This document shows, piece after piece, positions 39,904 through 49,318 of a stretch of DNA of 64,000 bases. The DNA comes from Flavobacterium terrisoli (GTDB lineage Bacteria; Bacteroidota; Bacteroidia; Flavobacteriales; Flavobacteriaceae): contig NZ_JARGNA010000007.1 of NCBI RefSeq assembly GCF_030167905.1, positions 20,859-84,858 on the forward strand. Reading direction: 5' to 3'. The position numbers and the translations under genes were made by a program. The notes beneath the pieces are model-generated. The model worked only from the letters and a program-made list of their open reading frames with translations. It searched no databases and was not told the DNA's origin. Position 1 is the first letter of the stretch. Every line of letters begins with the position of its first letter.

Positions 39904-41694
39904 ATGAGCGATATAACAAGAGGAGGTCAATTCCTCGTAAAAGAAACCAAGTGCGAAGACATCTTCACCCCGGAAGATTTCTCGGAAGAACAAATCATGA
40001 TGCGCGATTCTGTTAAGGAATTTGTCGATAAAGAAATATGGCCAAACAAAGACAGATTCGAAAATAAAGACTATAAGTTTACTGAAGAGGTAATGCGCAA
40101 AGCCGGAGAAATGGGCTTCCTGAGCGTTGCTGTTCCTGAAGCTTATGGCGGAATGGGAATGGGATTCGTAGATACTTGTTTGGTTTGTGATTATATTTCG
40201 GGCGCTACCGGTTCGTTTTCAACCGCTTTTGGTGCGCACACCGGAATTGGGACGATGCCGATTACCTTATACGGAACCGAAGAACAAAAACAAAAATATG
40301 TTCCTAAACTCGCTTCAGGCGAATGGTTTGGTGCTTATTGTTTAACTGAACCAGGCGCAGGTTCTGATGCCAACTCCGGAAAAACCAAAGCGGTTTTATC
40401 TGCAGATGGGAAACATTACAACATCACCGGACAAAAAATGTGGATTTCCAATGCAGGTTTCTGCTCGGTATTCATCGTGTTTGCCCGTATTGAAGATGAC
40501 AAAAACATCACCGGTTTCATTGTAGAAAATGATCCAAGCAACGGAATCACGATGAATGAGGAAGAACACAAACTGGGCATTCGCGCTTCTTCTACCCGTC
40601 AGGTTTTCTTTGCTGATACCAAAGTACCGGTAGAAAATATGTTGGCCGGTCGTGGCGAAGGTTTTAAAATTGCGATGAATGCCCTGAATGTGGGTCGTAT
40701 CAAATTGGCTGCTGCTTGTTTGGATGCCCAACGCCGCGTAACTTCCAATGCGGTAAATTATGCCAATGAAAGAATCCAGTTTGACACCCCAATTTCAAGT
40801 TTCGGCGCTATCCGCTATAAATTGGCCGAAATGGCGACATCCGCTTATGCCGGAGAAAGTGCTACATATCGCGCTGCCAAAGACATTGAAACCCGAATCA
40901 AATTACGCGAAGCCGAAGGCGCAAGCCATCAGGAAGCCGAATTAAAAGGCGTAGAAGAATTTGCTATCGAATGTTCGATTCTAAAAGTAGCCGTTTCTGA
41001 AGACGTACAAAATTGTGCTGACGAAGGAATCCAAATCTATGGCGGTATGGGATTCTCAGAAGACACCCCAATGGAAAGCGCCTGGCGTGATGCCCGAATT
41101 GCCCGAATCTATGAAGGAACAAACGAAATCAATCGCATGCTTTCGGTAGGAATGCTAATCAAAAAAGCAATGAAAGGCCATGTGGATTTATTAGGCCCGG
41201 CGATGAAAGTTCAGGAAGAACTGATGGGCATTCCTTCATTCGACACGCCTGATTATTCGGAATTGTTTTCAGAGGAAAAAGAAATGATAGCCAAGCTTAA
41301 GAAAGCCTTTTTAATGGTGGCCGGAGCTGCGGTTCAAAAATACGGAATGGACTTGGATGCACACCAACAATTATTGATGGCTGCTGCCGATATGCTAATC
41401 GAAATCTACTTTGCAGAAAGCACAATTTTGAGAACAGAAAAGTTGGCTAAAAAGGAAGGTGAAGATAAAGTAAAAGAACAGATTGCCATGGCTAAGTTAT
41501 ACTTATACAAAGCAGTAGATGTTGTGACTCAAAAAGGAAAAGAAAGCATTATCTCTTTTGCCGAAGGCGATGAACAACGCATGATGCTCATGGGATTACG
41601 CCGATTTACAAAATATACCAACATGCCAAACATCGTTGGGTTAAGAGAAACTATTACCTCTAAGTTAGTGGCGGAAAATAGTTATTGTTTCTAA
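39904..41694 (+). CDS. fadE: Acyl-CoA dehydrogenase
   Basis: A 596-residue FAD enzyme. It shows FAD- and substrate-binding phrases YCLTEPGAGSDANSGKTKA and KMWISNAGF, and the active-site region GGMGFSEDTPMESAWRDARIARIYEGTNEINRML. A C-terminal extension of about 170 helical residues follows, as in VLCAD/FadE-type proteins of Bacillus and Bacteroidota. It catalyses the first step of beta-oxidation and completes the fadNAE-like set. Terminator after 26 bp. Confidence 0.93.
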   Translation: MSDITRGGQFLVKETKCEDIFTPEDFSEEQIMMRDSVKEFVDKEIWPNKDRFENKDYKFTEEVMRKAGEMGFLSVAVPEAYGGMGMGFVDTCLVCDYISGATGSFSTAFGAHTGIGTMPITLYGTEEQKQKYVPKLASGEWFGAYCLTEPGAGSDANSGKTKAVLSADGKHYNITGQKMWISNAGFCSVFIVFARIEDDKNITGFIVENDPSNGITMNEEEHKLGIRASSTRQVFFADTKVPVENMLAGRGEGFKIAMNALNVGRIKLAAACLDAQRRVTSNAVNYANERIQFDTPISSFGAIRYKLAEMATSAYAGESATYRAAKDIETRIKLREAEGASHQEAELKGVEEFAIECSILKVAVSEDVQNCADEGIQIYGGMGFSEDTPMESAWRDARIARIYEGTNEINRMLSVGMLIKKAMKGHVDLLGPAMKVQEELMGIPSFDTPDYSELFSEEKEMIAKLKKAFLMVAGAAVQKYGMDLDAHQQLLMAAADMLIEIYFAESTILRTEKLAKKEGEDKVKEQIAMAKLYLYKAVDVVTQKGKESIISFAEGDEQRMMLMGLRRFTKYTNMPNIVGLRETITSKLVAENSYCF

Positions 41695-41720
41695 ATTTTA
41701 GTTAAGTTAATTGTTTTGAG

Positions 41721-41746
41721 AACCACCTTTTTCAGGTGGTTTTTTT
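41721..41746 (+). terminator. Rho-independent terminator of the fad cluster
   Basis: AACCACC pairs perfectly with GGTGGTT around tttttca; a T run follows. Confidence 0.9.
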
Positions 41747-41788
41747 ATTCGACTCAAATTACTATTTTAGTCCTTTAAAAAATCACTT

Positions 41789-42313
41789 ATGAAACTTTTA
41801 GGAATAGGCTCAAGAATCAATCACGCCGAATATGGCAAAGGCGTAGTAACCAATGTATCATCCAAAGACTACTGGGTAACGTTTATAGAAAACGGTTTGG
41901 AAACCATCGACATCGACAGCGAATTTGAAGTCATTGAACACGCCGAAAATGAAGTAGACACAGTTAGTTTTTACGACGTCGAACAAAGTTTACTTTCCAT
42001 ATTAAAGAAATGGAACGGCCTAGGCGAACCGGTGGCCATTGGCGACAAATGGAAAGGCGGCAATATGAAACTCGAACCTGGACAAGCCGGATTGGCTGCC
42101 AAGGATGTGCCCATCGATACTTTCTTTCACAAAATCGTGATGCTTCGTGACCGTTTGCGCGTGATGGAACAAAAAATCAATGCCAGCAATTTAGAAGAAA
42201 TTGAAAAAGTAGAATTGCAACAATACATCACCCGTATTTATGGTAGTTTGACCACTTTCAACGTATTGTTCAAGTCGCAGAATGATTATTTCGTGGGCGA
42301 AAAAACCAAATAA
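41789..42313 (+). CDS. Soluble protein of unknown function with CarD/UvrD-tail-like start
   Basis: A 174-residue protein. Residues 1-50 (IGSRINHAEYGKGVVTNVSSKDYWVTFIENG) look like the small beta-barrel seen at the start of CarD or the end of UvrD, which binds RNA polymerase or nucleic acid. The remainder is helical (FHKIVMLRDRLRVMEQKINAS, LQQYITRIYGSLTTFNVLF). I do not know a named family for the whole. Confidence 0.72.
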   Translation: MKLLGIGSRINHAEYGKGVVTNVSSKDYWVTFIENGLETIDIDSEFEVIEHAENEVDTVSFYDVEQSLLSILKKWNGLGEPVAIGDKWKGGNMKLEPGQAGLAAKDVPIDTFFHKIVMLRDRLRVMEQKINASNLEEIEKVELQQYITRIYGSLTTFNVLFKSQNDYFVGEKTK

Positions 42314-42383
42314 ACTTTAACCTAATTTTAAAGAAATACCTCTGACGAATTGTGTAATTTTATCATTCTAAAAAAAACTGCTG

Positions 42384-42911
42384 ATGAAAAAAATAGTCTT
42401 AGGGATTTTAGCCGTTGGTTTGCTGATATTCGGTTGTAAAAGTTCGTCTTCCAATGACAAAAACAAAACTCTGAACGTAACTTTTGAATCCAAAAGTGGT
42501 AGCAATGTAAAAGGAACAGCGGCATTCACTGAAAAAAACGGAGAAGTGACGCTAACCGCTAAACTATCCGGATTGAAACCGGGTGTTCATGCCATTCACA
42601 TTCATGAGAAATCAGACTGTTCCGCTGCTGATGCTACATCAACCGGCGGACATTGGAACCCAACCTTCAAAAAACACGGAAAATGGGGCGATGCGGAATA
42701 CCATAAAGGTGATATTGGAAACTTTACCGCTGATGTAGATGGCAATGCCACCGTATTGTTCAAAACCGATGAATGGTGCATTGGCTGTGGCGATCAAACC
42801 AAAGATATTTTAGGAAAAGGTTTAATCGTACACGACAAACCGGATGATTTTGTGACTCAACCCACCGGAAATGCCGGTGCGCGTGTTGCCTGTACCGCTT
42901 TAATAAAATAA
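42384..42911 (+). CDS. sodC: Cu/Zn superoxide dismutase, lipoprotein
   Basis: A 175-residue protein with a lipoprotein signal (MKKIVLGILAVGLLIFGC). SOD motifs are GVHAIHIHEKSDCS (two Cu-binding His), GGHWNPTFKKHG, DIGNFTADVDGNA, LIVHDKPDDF and GNAGARVACTAL; ligands and the disulfide Cys pair are in place. Between them is an insertion with three additional Cys (EWCIGCGDQTKD). It removes superoxide in the periplasm. Confidence 0.93.
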   Translation: MKKIVLGILAVGLLIFGCKSSSSNDKNKTLNVTFESKSGSNVKGTAAFTEKNGEVTLTAKLSGLKPGVHAIHIHEKSDCSAADATSTGGHWNPTFKKHGKWGDAEYHKGDIGNFTADVDGNATVLFKTDEWCIGCGDQTKDILGKGLIVHDKPDDFVTQPTGNAGARVACTALIK

Positions 42912-42917
42912 TCATCT

Positions 42918-43493
42918 TTGGAAGAGAAAGAACATTTATACTTTAAGAATGCTCAGGAATGGCGAGAATGGCTGCATGACAACCACAATTCGTCAACAGG
43001 CGTTTATCTCATTTTTTACAGGGTCGACAGTGACAAGGAAAGTATGCGGTGGGAAGAAGCCGTTCAAGTGGCGATTTGCTATGGCTGGATTGATTCTACG
43101 GTAAAACGATTGGACGACGAACGCCGACGTCAAATGTTTACGCCACGAAAGGACAAAAGTGTCTGGAGCAAACTCAACAAAACCTATATCGAAAAACTCA
43201 TCGCAGAAAACTTAATGCATGAAAGCGGTTTGCGCAAGATTGAAATTGCCAAACAAAATGGCTCCTGGGAATCCTTGGACCATGTGGAAAATCATATTAT
43301 GCCCGAAGACTTGACGCTGGCTTTTGAACAGAATAAAACCGCTTTTGAAAACTACAACAAGTTCAGTCCGTCCTATCGGAAAAGCTATCTGTACTGGTTG
43401 AACCAAGCCAAAAGAGAAGAAACCCGCAAATCCAGAATCGCTGAAATCGTTAAGCTTTGCGAACAAAATATCAAAACGCGGGGAAATTTTTAA
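42918..43493 (+). CDS. YdeI/OmpD-associated family protein
   Basis: A 191-residue soluble protein. The family phrases are FKNAQEWREWLHDNHNSSTGVYLIFYR, EAVQVAICYGWIDSTVKRLDDE, FTPRKDKSVWSKLNKTYIEKLI and the C-terminal FSPSYRKSYLYWLNQAKREETR. It appears to start at TTG 42918, since the family N terminus begins there and no ATG is near. Function is unknown; some relatives are annotated as bacteriocin-protection proteins. Confidence 0.87.
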   Translation: MEEKEHLYFKNAQEWREWLHDNHNSSTGVYLIFYRVDSDKESMRWEEAVQVAICYGWIDSTVKRLDDERRRQMFTPRKDKSVWSKLNKTYIEKLIAENLMHESGLRKIEIAKQNGSWESLDHVENHIMPEDLTLAFEQNKTAFENYNKFSPSYRKSYLYWLNQAKREETRKSRIAEIVKLCEQNIKTRGNF

Positions 43494-43536
43494 AATTCAT
43501 AACAAAATCATTACTTGCCGCTTGCAAAAAATGCTT

Positions 43537-43544
43537 TAGTTTTG
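43537..43544 (+). promoter_or_regulatory. -7 element of the LETM1-related gene
   Basis: TAGTTTTG, 22 bp before the ATG at 43567. Confidence 0.55.
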
Positions 43545-43566
43545 TGCTACCCAAAAGCAGGTCAAA

Positions 43567-44763
43567 ATGATTAACCCTTCAATTCACGGTTGGATAGACA
43601 AGTTTTTTGCAGAGCAAAGCCTGTCGAAGCATTCGTTTCCTGAAAACGAAACTGATTTCTACATCCGAACCAGAAAGACAGGATTTATTTTTGGCCATAT
43701 CGTAAGCTTTGATACTTCTATTGCGATAGAAACCACAGACCGGCTTCCTCAGGAAATATCAAAAATCGGAATGCTCAACACACTGTACCAAATGTATCGC
43801 TTGAGCAGACAGAATGATGATTTTGGGGATTTTATAGCCGAAGCAGTTTCCTTTTACAACTCGATGATTCCGAAAGGTTTTAATCCTTTGAAAAAGATGT
43901 TGGAATCAAGTTCGCCTTCGAGCAAACTGGAGAAAATCATTCATGACCGTGTGCAGACCAATGAGGATATGTTTAGTAAAAACTTTTCCCATGTCATCAC
44001 CAATGCCCTTTTGTTTATTGATGTTTTAGCATTCAAGCAACATTTGGAAAAAGGAAGTGTTCCCGAAAAATATTCCAATAAAATTGAAGACATTGTTATC
44101 AGCATTATTTCGCTTTCGCTAAAAGCCAAAACCGGAATTTCTCAACACGATGATTTGTTATTGAAGCTTTTTGAATCGTCTGTTCGTTACAATAAATTTT
44201 CAATAACAACCTCTACTTCCATTGAGAGTTTAGATTTAAGTTACCTTCGCAATGACCTTGAAAAATACTATGTTATTGATTTGGCAGGTATTAGTTTATG
44301 GAGTGATGAAAAAGTAGAAAATGAAGAGCGTTATTTCCTTTACAAATTGGGTGAAATCATTAGCATTTCTGATATTTTCATTTTGGAAAGCATTGATTTC
44401 ATCAACAGCTTTATCGTAAAATACAAAAAGGAAATTCCGTATTTCAACTTCACCAATCCGGTGAAACATTTCTACGATCAAACGACCGAAAGCGTAGTTG
44501 TATTAATCAATCGAAACAAATCAAGATTGCTCAAGGAGATTTCGCAAAGCAAGGAACTGATGCAGCTTTTGGCGAAATCAACCCATAAAGATTTAGACAA
44601 GGAAGAAAAGAAAAAAATGAAAAGGCAAATGCTCGACATCTGCAAAACCATTCCGTCTTTAACGATATTCCTATTGCCCGGCGGTGGTTTGCTCCTACCT
44701 ATACTGATTAAGTTTATTCCAAAAATGCTGCCTTCGGCATTTAATGAAAACATAGAAGACTAA
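43567..44763 (+). CDS. LETM1-related protein
   Basis: A 398-residue, mostly helical protein. The C-terminal part (LDICKTIPSLTIFLLPGGGLLLPILIKFIPKMLPSAF) contains a hydrophobic LPGG segment like the LETM1 membrane/ribosome-binding region. Flavobacterial relatives are annotated as LETM1-related biofilm-associated proteins. The rest is soluble and lacks motifs I know. Single-gene unit with a terminator behind it. Confidence 0.78.
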   Translation: MINPSIHGWIDKFFAEQSLSKHSFPENETDFYIRTRKTGFIFGHIVSFDTSIAIETTDRLPQEISKIGMLNTLYQMYRLSRQNDDFGDFIAEAVSFYNSMIPKGFNPLKKMLESSSPSSKLEKIIHDRVQTNEDMFSKNFSHVITNALLFIDVLAFKQHLEKGSVPEKYSNKIEDIVISIISLSLKAKTGISQHDDLLLKLFESSVRYNKFSITTSTSIESLDLSYLRNDLEKYYVIDLAGISLWSDEKVENEERYFLYKLGEIISISDIFILESIDFINSFIVKYKKEIPYFNFTNPVKHFYDQTTESVVVLINRNKSRLLKEISQSKELMQLLAKSTHKDLDKEEKKKMKRQMLDICKTIPSLTIFLLPGGGLLLPILIKFIPKMLPSAFNENIED

Positions 44764-44795
44764 TAAAAAAAGCAACCTGAATCGGTTGCTTTTTC
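44764..44795. terminator. Bidirectional terminator
   Basis: AGCAACC pairs with GGTTGCT around tgaatc, with an A run before and a T run after. It separates the converging LETM1-related and carbonic anhydrase genes. Confidence 0.88.
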
Positions 44796-44816
44796 TTTAT
44801 GTATTAAATCGGTATT

Positions 44817-45458
44817 CTAATTCGTAAACTTCAATCGGTATACTTCATCCAAATCGTGATTCGAACTCATATTTACACCTAAATCCGTTACATAACCTGA
44901 ATTCAGACCGTAGGTCCAACCGTGCAATGTTAGCTCTTGTCCGCTTCTCCAGGCCGCTTGAACGATAGAAGTTTTAGCCAAATCAAAAACTTGCTCCTGG
45001 GCATTGATTTCAACAAACTTGTTGAAACGTTCGTCTTCGTTCTCAAAAGAGTTCAAATAGTCTTCATGCAGACGGTAAATATCTTTAATATGGCGAATCC
45101 AGTTGTCAATCAACCCGATGGATTGATTGCCCATCGCTGCTTTTACACCTCCGCAGCCATAATGACCACATACAATGACGTGTCTTACTTTCAAAACATT
45201 GACAGCATAATCCAGAACGCTCAACATATTCATATCACTATGAATCACCATATTGGCGATGTTTCTGTGTACAAAAACTTCTCCGGGTTTGGCGCCGATA
45301 ATTTCATTCGCGGGTACTCGGCTATCGGAGCAGCCAATCCACAATAACGGCGGATTTTGTCCTTTAGCTAAATCTTTGAAGTAATCTTTGTCGAGAGCCA
45401 ATTGTGACTCTACCCATTTTTTGTTGTTATCGAGTATTTTTTTATAAAAATTGTCCAT
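44817..45458 (-). CDS. can: Beta-carbonic anhydrase (copy 1)
   Basis: A 213-residue enzyme with the zinc ligands of the beta class: Cys and Asp in WIGCSDSRVPANEI, and His and Cys in HVIVCGHYGCGGVKAAMG. It hydrates CO2 to bicarbonate. A TATATTTG -7 element lies on the minus strand at 45481-45474, so it has its own promoter although the next two genes upstream have the same orientation. Confidence 0.94.
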   Translation of the reverse strand: MDNFYKKILDNNKKWVESQLALDKDYFKDLAKGQNPPLLWIGCSDSRVPANEIIGAKPGEVFVHRNIANMVIHSDMNMLSVLDYAVNVLKVRHVIVCGHYGCGGVKAAMGNQSIGLIDNWIRHIKDIYRLHEDYLNSFENEDERFNKFVEINAQEQVFDLAKTSIVQAAWRSGQELTLHGWTYGLNSGYVTDLGVNMSSNHDLDEVYRLKFTN

Positions 45459-45520
45459 AGTAAAAATTTACGTCAAATATAGTAAATAAAAAAAGCAGTT
45501 AAGGTTTATGCTAAATGCAA

Positions 45521-46204
45521 TCAATGTCTCAATTCTGTTACTGAAAAATCGGGATTCAATTCATCCTTGATGTATTGGCTGTCTTCATAAAAGGTCACTT
45601 CACCGGTTTCAATATTGTGCATCCCTCCTACTATACCAATTTCCCCATTTTCAATCATTTGTTCCAAAATAAAACTACGCTCGATGATATTTTTTACATT
45701 GCGTTTTACATTAATTTCGGCTACATTCTCAACAAATATAGGGTTTGAAGCATTGCGGTTATCAGCGGTTTCCTTTTCCTGATAAACTGCCGGTTGTATT
45801 TTGGACAGCAATTCGGTAAGGTTACCCATTTCAACGTGATCGCAAGCGCCTTTTACAGCGCCACACTTGGAGTGACCTAACACCACGATTAATTTGGAAC
45901 CTGCCACCTTACACGCAAACTCCATACTGCCTAATATGTCTGTATTCACGATATTACCGGCAATGCGCACCGAAAAAATATCGCCCAATCCTTGGTCAAA
46001 AATAAGTTCGGCCGAAGTTCTGCTGTCAATACAACTCAGGATAGTGGCAAATGGCCATTGTCCATCTCGGGTGTCATTGACCTGTTCGAGCAGATTGCGG
46101 TGTTCCTGCAAGTTGGTTACAAAACGATTATTTCCATTTTTTAATATTTCCAGCGCTTTTCTGGGTGTGATTGATGCCTGTAATTCTTTATTTAGTGTCT
46201 TCAT
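45521..46204 (-). CDS. Beta-carbonic anhydrase (copy 2)
   Basis: A 227-residue beta-class enzyme: TILSCIDSRTSAELIFDQG and LIVVLGHSKCGAVKGAC keep the Cys, Asp, His and Cys zinc ligands. It is quite different from copy 1. Only 11 bp separate it from the SulP gene, so bicarbonate made or used by it is probably linked to that transporter. Confidence 0.93.
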   Translation of the reverse strand: MKTLNKELQASITPRKALEILKNGNNRFVTNLQEHRNLLEQVNDTRDGQWPFATILSCIDSRTSAELIFDQGLGDIFSVRIAGNIVNTDILGSMEFACKVAGSKLIVVLGHSKCGAVKGACDHVEMGNLTELLSKIQPAVYQEKETADNRNASNPIFVENVAEINVKRNVKNIIERSFILEQMIENGEIGIVGGMHNIETGEVTFYEDSQYIKDELNPDFSVTELRH

Positions 46205-46215
46205 AATTTGAATTT

Positions 46216-47853
46216 TTATTTTTCTATACTTATCATTTTACGTTTCATGATATCATACTTTAGTTCGACAGTTACCGGATTTTTAAAATTATCCGTGTTT
46301 TCAAGTTGGTATGCTTTTTTGAAACCTTTCAATTTAACCTTAATGTTTTCATCAACTGCCCGAGTCGCTTTGAATTCACGAATCAAATCTATAATATCAT
46401 GGGCAATGTAGACCGTATCGGTAGCATTGATAATAATCTTTGAATTCTCCGGCAGTTCATTCAATATCTTTTTAATAGCCGATTTGTTCAAAAAGGAAAC
46501 TTCCTGTGCCAATTCAAGGTGGATAACATCGCCTTCATGGTACTGCTCTTTACTGAATTTGTAAGCTCTTTTTGAATTTCCAATCAATACAAAAATAATA
46601 TTAACTATCATACCTAGTGCAACTCCTTTGAGCAAATCGGTAAATACAACGGCCACAAATGTCAGTATGAAAGGGATGAATTGGTAAACTTTATCTTTTT
46701 TCCAAAAATGGGTAATGGTTTTTGGATTGGCCAGTTTATACCCAACCATCAACAATACTGCAGCAAGTGTTGCCAATGGAATTTTATTCAACAAAGCCGG
46801 AATGGTCAACACACTAATCAGCAAAAGCAAGCCGTGAATAATTGCCGACATCTTTGACTTGGCTCCTGCGTCATTATTGGCTGAAGTTCTTACTACAACC
46901 GAAGTCATTGGCAATCCGCCAAGCAATGAACTGATAATATTTCCAATTCCCTGAGCCTTCAATTCGACATTGGTATCCGTATATCTTTTTTGAACATCCA
47001 TTCTATCGGCAGCCTCAATACACAATAAGGTTTCTATGGAAGCTACGACCGCAATGGTCACCGCTACAATCCAAACTTTACCATTTAAAACAGCCGAGAA
47101 ATCAGGTGTTATGATAATATTTTTGAAATCTTCCCAATTCTCAGGAATCGGAAGGCTTACCAAGTGGATTTTGGCTACAGCCAAAGAGCTTCCCATACTG
47201 ATGAAAATCTCATTTAAAACCACACTAATCACCACTGCTCCCAATGCCGGAGGGAAAATTTTCAACTTCTTCAAAAAACCTATTTTAGGCCAAACAATCA
47301 AGACCAACAAGGAAACAGCCGCAATAAAAAGGGATCCTATCATCAGGTTGTTTGGAATATCGATAATCTCAGAAATCGTATTCTTACCATCACTTTGAAA
47401 GAAATTAAAATCTCCAAAATAATCTTTATCCAAACCAAAAACATGGGGTATTTGCTTTAAAATAATAATCACACCGATACCGGCCAACATTCCTTCGATA
47501 ACATTATTCGGGAAAAAATTAGAGATACTTCCGGCCTTTAAAAAGCCTAAGGTCAATTGGATAATACCCGCTAACAAAACAGCGGTCAGGAATATATTGA
47601 ATGCTCCTAAATCGGTTATGGCCGTTAAAACTATAGCCGTCAAACCCGCTGCAGGTCCGGAAACACTCACGTGGGATTTACTGAGATAACCTACTACAAT
47701 TCCGCCGATAACTCCGGCGATAATACCTGAAAATAGTGGCGCACCGGAAGCCAATGCAATACCTAAACACAATGGCAATGCCACTAAGAAAACCACTAAA
47801 CCTGATGCAAAATCAGATTTAAGGTTTGCAAAAAGATTGATTTTTTTTGTCAT
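46216..47853 (-). CDS. SulP-family anion (probably bicarbonate) transporter
   Basis: A 545-residue protein with about twelve membrane segments (FASGLVVFLVALPLCLGIALASGAP, SVSGPAAGLTAIV, AQGIGNIISSLLGGLPMTSVVVRTSAN). A C-terminal STAS domain begins near residue 440 (VIHLELAQEVSFLNKSAIKKIL). SulP proteins carry sulfate, bicarbonate or other anions. The direct link with a carbonic anhydrase gene favours bicarbonate, by analogy with BicA-type systems. Confidence 0.92.
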   Translation of the reverse strand: MTKKINLFANLKSDFASGLVVFLVALPLCLGIALASGAPLFSGIIAGVIGGIVVGYLSKSHVSVSGPAAGLTAIVLTAITDLGAFNIFLTAVLLAGIIQLTLGFLKAGSISNFFPNNVIEGMLAGIGVIIILKQIPHVFGLDKDYFGDFNFFQSDGKNTISEIIDIPNNLMIGSLFIAAVSLLVLIVWPKIGFLKKLKIFPPALGAVVISVVLNEIFISMGSSLAVAKIHLVSLPIPENWEDFKNIIITPDFSAVLNGKVWIVAVTIAVVASIETLLCIEAADRMDVQKRYTDTNVELKAQGIGNIISSLLGGLPMTSVVVRTSANNDAGAKSKMSAIIHGLLLLISVLTIPALLNKIPLATLAAVLLMVGYKLANPKTITHFWKKDKVYQFIPFILTFVAVVFTDLLKGVALGMIVNIIFVLIGNSKRAYKFSKEQYHEGDVIHLELAQEVSFLNKSAIKKILNELPENSKIIINATDTVYIAHDIIDLIREFKATRAVDENIKVKLKGFKKAYQLENTDNFKNPVTVELKYDIMKRKMISIEK

Positions 47854-47912
47854 ACCTATAAATTAATTTAATACATAAAGAGCTTCGCGCAGGCGAAACC
47901 ATAACGGATGCA

Positions 47913-48197
47913 TTAAACCAATTCAGGCGGTGGTGAGAAGATTTCTTCAGCAGCATTATCGTGTCGTGATAAATTCTCTGAAATAATTTTGGAATCAGTA
48001 TTTAATTCTAACTCTGTAAAAGGATAATCAAAACATTGCTTTACCGCTTTTACCTCTTTTAAGTCTTTGTGAATTTCTTCTTCAGCGAAACTATAAAACA
48101 TAGAAATGTCAGTACTTTTCTTTATCAAGGTCACCACAGTTGGCGTTGAAAGAAAAGCAACAAACATAATCAATATGAAGCTTGCAATGATTCTCAT
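47913..48197 (-). CDS. Small exported or membrane-anchored protein
   Basis: A 94-residue protein with one N-terminal hydrophobic segment (MRIIASFILIMFVAFLSTPTVVTLI) and an acidic remainder ending IFSPPPELV. I chose the ATG at 48197; the frame is open further upstream but the hydrophobic start fits a signal peptide. It lies 59 bp upstream of the SulP gene on the same strand. No family recognised. Confidence 0.65.
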   Translation of the reverse strand: MRIIASFILIMFVAFLSTPTVVTLIKKSTDISMFYSFAEEEIHKDLKEVKAVKQCFDYPFTELELNTDSKIISENLSRHDNAAEEIFSPPPELV

Positions 48198-48317
48198 ACC
48201 GCAAAAATAGGCATTCATTGGATTTTTAAAAAGACAGAGCAAAAAATTTAACAGAAATTTAAATCTTAAAAATGGAAATATCAATGCCTCAGGACTATAG
48301 GTTTAATTTATAGTTTT

Positions 48318-48325
48318 TATATTTG
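48318..48325 (+). promoter_or_regulatory. -7 element of oxyR
   Basis: TATATTTG, 18 bp before the ATG at 48344. Confidence 0.65.
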
Positions 48326-48343
48326 TATCAAATTTTACTATAA

Positions 48344-49285
48344 ATGACTATTACACAACTTAAATACGTTTTGGCGGTAGCCGAACACAAAAATTTCACG
48401 CTGGCTGCAGAAAAATGTTTTGTGACGCAACCTACGCTGAGCATGCAGATTCAGAAAATTGAAGAAGAACTGGAGATTCAGATTTTTGACCGGACCAAGA
48501 AACCGATTCAACTGACGGAGATTGGCCAGAAAATTGTCAATCAGTCGAAAAATATTGTCAATGAAGCCGACAGGATTCAGGATATTGTTGATCAGCAAAA
48601 AGGGTTTATCGGCGGTGAATTCCGTTTGGCAATCATTCCAACTGTGATGCCGACGTTATTGCCTATGTTCCTGAATAATTTCATCAAAAAATATCCAAAA
48701 GTAAAATTGGTCATCGAAGAGCTGAATACGGCAGAAATCATTACCAAACTAAAGAATGGACATCTGGATGCGGCGATTGCGGTAACGCCATTGGAAGACG
48801 AGAAAATCAAAGAGATTGTGTTGTATTACGAACCATTCGTAGCTTACATACCGGAAAATCACCAGTCGTTTCACAAAAAAGAAATTGAAATCAGTGATCT
48901 AAACATCAACGAAATCCTTTTATTGCAGGACGGACATTGTTTTAGAGATGGTATTTTGAATTTGTGCAAGAGCTTACATAATGAAGAAAGAACCAGTTTC
49001 CAGATAGAAAGCGGAAGCTTTGAAACATTGATAAAACTTGCCGATGAAGGATTGGGAACAACATTGCTTCCTTATCTGCATACTTTGGATTTACCTGCCA
49101 AAGATGTTTTAAAACTCAAACATTTTGTGGAGCCAAAACCGGCAAGAGAAGTGAGTTTGATTTTTCCAAAGAACGAATTGAAAATTCATATCATTGATGC
49201 CTTGAGAAGCACTATTTCAGGGGTAATCAAAGGCGCAATCACTTTTCAGAATGTGGAAATTATCAGTCCACTGCAAAAAAAATAA
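48344..49285 (+). CDS. oxyR: LysR-type hydrogen peroxide sensor OxyR
   Basis: A 313-residue LysR protein. The helix-turn-helix is in FTLAAEKCFVTQPTLSMQIQKIEEELEIQIFDRTKK. The redox pair lies in LLLQDGHCFRDGILNLC, equivalent to Cys199 and Cys208 of E. coli OxyR and near the same residue numbers. Peroxide forms the disulfide and switches on catalase and related genes. Neighbours do not include a catalase; the divergent small-protein and SulP/carbonic anhydrase genes are adjacent. Confidence 0.94.
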   Translation: MTITQLKYVLAVAEHKNFTLAAEKCFVTQPTLSMQIQKIEEELEIQIFDRTKKPIQLTEIGQKIVNQSKNIVNEADRIQDIVDQQKGFIGGEFRLAIIPTVMPTLLPMFLNNFIKKYPKVKLVIEELNTAEIITKLKNGHLDAAIAVTPLEDEKIKEIVLYYEPFVAYIPENHQSFHKKEIEISDLNINEILLLQDGHCFRDGILNLCKSLHNEERTSFQIESGSFETLIKLADEGLGTTLLPYLHTLDLPAKDVLKLKHFVEPKPAREVSLIFPKNELKIHIIDALRSTISGVIKGAITFQNVEIISPLQKK

Positions 49286-49313
49286 GGAGCTGTTGCACCA
49301 ACTCCTTATTTTC
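49281..49313 (+). terminator. Terminator of oxyR
   Basis: AATAAGGAG pairs with CTCCTTATT; the stop codon lies inside the left arm. A short T-rich stretch follows. Confidence 0.75.
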
Positions 49314-49318
49314 TTCTG

